NCBI GenBank assembly: GCA_910578525.1
Contig: CAJTRF010000015.1
Coordinates: 1-20,355 of the forward strand
Source: an uncultured Mycoplasmatales bacterium
GTDB taxonomy: Bacteria > Bacillota_I > Bacilli_A > Mycoplasmatales > Mycoplasmoidaceae
Direction of reading: 5' to 3'
Length of the DNA: 20,355 nucleotides
Positions 18,975-20,355 of this stretch are shown in pieces. The notes beneath the pieces were generated by a model. It saw only the letters and a list, made by a program, of their open reading frames with translations. It made no database searches and was not told the origin of the DNA. Positions within the stretch are counted from its first letter, which is position 1. Every line of letters begins with the position of its first letter. The position numbers and the translations under genes are program-made.

Positions 18975-19280
18975 ATGAACTTTCAAAATTTAATGCAACA
19001 AGCTCAAAAAATGCAAAGAGAAATGAATAAGAAGATTGCAGATTTTGAAGCTAAAGAATTTGAATATAATTACCAAAATTCTTCAGTAATTGTTAAATTA
19101 ACTGGTAAATTAGAAATTAAGAATATCATTATTAACGATGTTTTAGTTGATCCTGAAGACAAAACCACCCTTCAAGATATGGTTGCTGAAGCAATTAATG
19201 CAGCAATTAAAGCTGTTTCTCAACAAAAAGAGGCTATTACACAATCAGCAATGCCAAAAGGCATGGGTGGATTGTTCTAA
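18975..19280 (+). CDS. ybaB: YbaB/EbfC family nucleoid-associated protein, 101 aa
   Basis: A small dimeric DNA-binding protein that coats the nucleoid. The sequence has the family layout: N-terminal helix MNFQNLMQQAQKMQREM, a central beta sheet (VIVKLTGKLEIKNIIIND), the PEDKTTLQDMVAEAINAAI helix, and a Met/Gly-rich tail ending PKGMGGLF. Length is typical. As in most bacteria it is immediately followed by recR; here stop and start overlap by one base (TAATG). The dnaX gene that often precedes this pair is not present; orf109 is in its place. Confidence 0.93.
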   Translation: MNFQNLMQQAQKMQREMNKKIADFEAKEFEYNYQNSSVIVKLTGKLEIKNIIINDVLVDPEDKTTLQDMVAEAINAAIKAVSQQKEAITQSAMPKGMGGLF

Positions 19281-19876
19281 TGACTGATTCAAATTTTGAT
19301 TATTTAATAGATGCATTAAAATCCTTACCTGGCGTTGGTAAAAAACAAGCGGAAAGGATTGCTCATTTTTTAGTTAAAAAAGATGAGAGATTTATTCAAG
19401 AATTTGTTAATAGAATAGTAACGGCTAAACAAAAAATCAAAATTTGCTCAGTTTGTAATAATTATTGCTTAGGTGAGATATGTGACATCTGTGCTAATCC
19501 ATCAAGAGATAAAACAAAAATTTGTGTAGTTTCTACTCAAGAAGATTTACAAAAAATTGAAGAAACAAATGGATATACAGGACAATACTATATTCTTAAT
19601 GGAGAAATTAATGTTAAGAGTAAAGAATATTTAAATCAAGATATTGTTAAGAAATTTATGCATTTACTTAAACAAAATAAAGTAAAAGAAGTAATTATTG
19701 CTACTAATTGAACTGTAAACGGAGAAGCAACTGCTGCTTTTATTAAAAAAATAGTGAATCAAGTTTGTGATGCACAAGTATTTAGAATAGCATTAGGATT
19801 ACCTATTAACTCTGCATTAGACTATGCAGACAGTCTTACATTAAAATACGCCCTTAAAAACAAAACAAAATATTAA
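19280..19876 (+). CDS. recR: Recombination mediator protein RecR, 198 aa
   Basis: It acts with RecO to load RecA on gapped DNA. Domains in order: helix-hairpin-helix LPGVGKKQAERIA (16-28), the Cys4 zinc finger with Cys56, Cys59, Cys68 and Cys71, the Toprim domain beginning KICVVSTQEDLQKIE (80-94) and reaching ATNWTVNGEATAAFI (142-155, with UGA-coded Trp), and a C-terminal GLPINSALDYADSLTLKYAL segment. Length is normal; the stop TAA is at 19874-19876. Its start is coupled to ybaB, and a strong terminator follows. Confidence 0.96.
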
Positions 19877-19877
19877 A

Positions 19878-19905
19878 AAAAACACACTAAAAAAAGTGTG
19901 TTTTT
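19878..19905. terminator. Bidirectional hairpin terminator between recR and orf106
   Basis: An 11-bp perfect inverted repeat (19878-19888 with 19895-19905, loop of six A) has an A run on its left arm and a T run on its right arm. It can therefore end recR rightward and orf106 leftward; the two stop codons lie on either side of it. Confidence 0.88.
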
Positions 19906-19920
19906 AATTGTTGTTTAAGA

Positions 19921-20241
19921 TTACTTAATTCATTTGTGACTCTTGAATTGATTAAGAACTATTTCAAACAATTGATCGTGTCTATCCAAACGATTTATTA
20001 CCTGTTTATTAAATTCTTCTTGACGTTCTCAGTGTTCGTCTTGACGTTTATTAAATTCTTCTTGCTTTGCAAAACCTTCTAAGACTATTTGTCTTAAAGA
20101 TTTTTGTTTTATACCTAATTCACCTGGTTTGTTTGTCTTTTGTTTCATAGGTTGTAATATTATTATATCATTGCATTTTTTAATGATTTTATAACATCTG
20201 GGATTTCCTGCTTCAACTATAGAACTAAATTTATGATTCAT
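19921..20241 (-). CDS. Small coiled-coil protein of unknown function, 106 aa (orf106)
   Basis: I cannot assign a family. After an N-terminal part with two Cys (residues 16 and 23) and a basic linker (PMKQKTNKPGELGIKQKSLRQ), residues 60-80 are three successive heptads, QEEFNKR, QDEHWER and QEEFNKQ, followed by VINRLDRHDQLFEIVLNQF. This is a short parallel-type coiled coil, so an oligomer is likely. Trp71 is a UGA, and the protein extends 35 residues past it to TAA 19923-19921. The general plan (variable head, short linker, heptad tail) recalls the DUF16/UPF0134 proteins of M. pneumoniae, but I see no firm sequence match. Only a weak AAAGAT precedes the ATG. Confidence 0.7.
20005..20064. repeat. 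Exact 18-base direct repeat within orf106
   Basis: The same 18 bases occur at 20005-20022 and 20047-20064, 42 bases (14 codons) apart. They encode the first and third heptad QEEFNK. The in-frame spacing would let slippage add or remove heptads without breaking the frame. Confidence 0.75.
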
Positions 20242-20355
20242 ATTATTATCTTTTGTTAATAGTATGACAAAACATGAAAAAGTCTATTCATATTTTGTCC
20301 AAAATTTATTTAATTTTTTTCCAAAATTTAATCAATTTATATTGAAGTAAAACAA
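20242..20355. promoter_or_regulatory. Upstream region of orf106 with an inverted repeat
   Basis: No gene is visible. An inverted repeat of 13 bases with one mismatch (20266-20278 with 20287-20299, loop of eight) overlaps the place where the leftward promoter should be; a TACTAT at about 20265-20260 is a possible -10. Two copies of CCAAAATTTA follow, near 20299-20308 and 20321-20330. The region could be an operator or the 3' hairpin of a gene beyond the window. Confidence 0.4.

Overview
The window is AT-rich DNA from a wall-less bacterium of the Mollicutes (Mycoplasma/Malacoplasma-like). The main evidence is that UGA must be read as tryptophan: with that rule, strings of same-frame fragments join into full-length conserved proteins (FumC, PurM, PurF, PurC, PepF, RecR, TsaC), and UAA/UAG end each one at the family's usual length. 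TGG is also used for Trp, but less often. The combination of BspA-type leucine-rich-repeat surface protein, fumarase, malic enzyme and purine-synthesis genes is unusual for a mycoplasma. I cannot name the species; host-associated lineages with BspA-like proteins, such as the Trichomonas-associated Ca. Malacoplasma girerdii, are a comparison worth making.

Layout. Positions 117-12836 are a long leftward (minus-strand) block. From its upstream end it reads purC-purF-purM-fumC, a two-gene operon for an exported 462-aa protein and a 922-aa membrane protein, malic enzyme, and an 897-aa three-module leucine-rich-repeat surface protein that ends at a hairpin terminator. Rightward from 12953 come ridA, an APC-family amino-acid permease and tsaC. 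Leftward from 18563 come pepF, a dimeric dUTPase and a YgjP-type metallohydrolase; the last gene overlaps the 3' end of tsaC. Rightward from 18625 come a small tail-anchored protein, ybaB and recR. A leftward 106-aa coiled-coil protein closes the window. No tRNA, rRNA, CRISPR array or complete insertion sequence was seen.

How the genes may work together. PurF, PurC and PurM are three steps of de novo IMP synthesis. The PurB reactions of that pathway release fumarate. FumC, the last gene of the same gene string, turns fumarate into malate, and the malic enzyme encoded about 4 kb further on turns malate into pyruvate plus CO2 and reduced cofactor. Together they would form a fumarate-recovery route in a cell with no TCA cycle in view. 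RidA, which removes reactive enamines, is divergent from purC across a short intergenic region that carries a perfect 20-bp palindrome.

Regulation visible in the sequence. A run of 18 A residues sits directly upstream of the -10 box of the LRR surface gene, like the phase-variable vlp promoters of M. hyorhinis. The window also shows two styles of translation start: genes with strong Shine-Dalgarno sequences (orf462, orf922, purC, purM, ridA, permease), and genes where TATAAT lies only 6-9 bases before the ATG, predicting leaderless mRNAs (tsaC, dut, pepF, orf109, ybaB).
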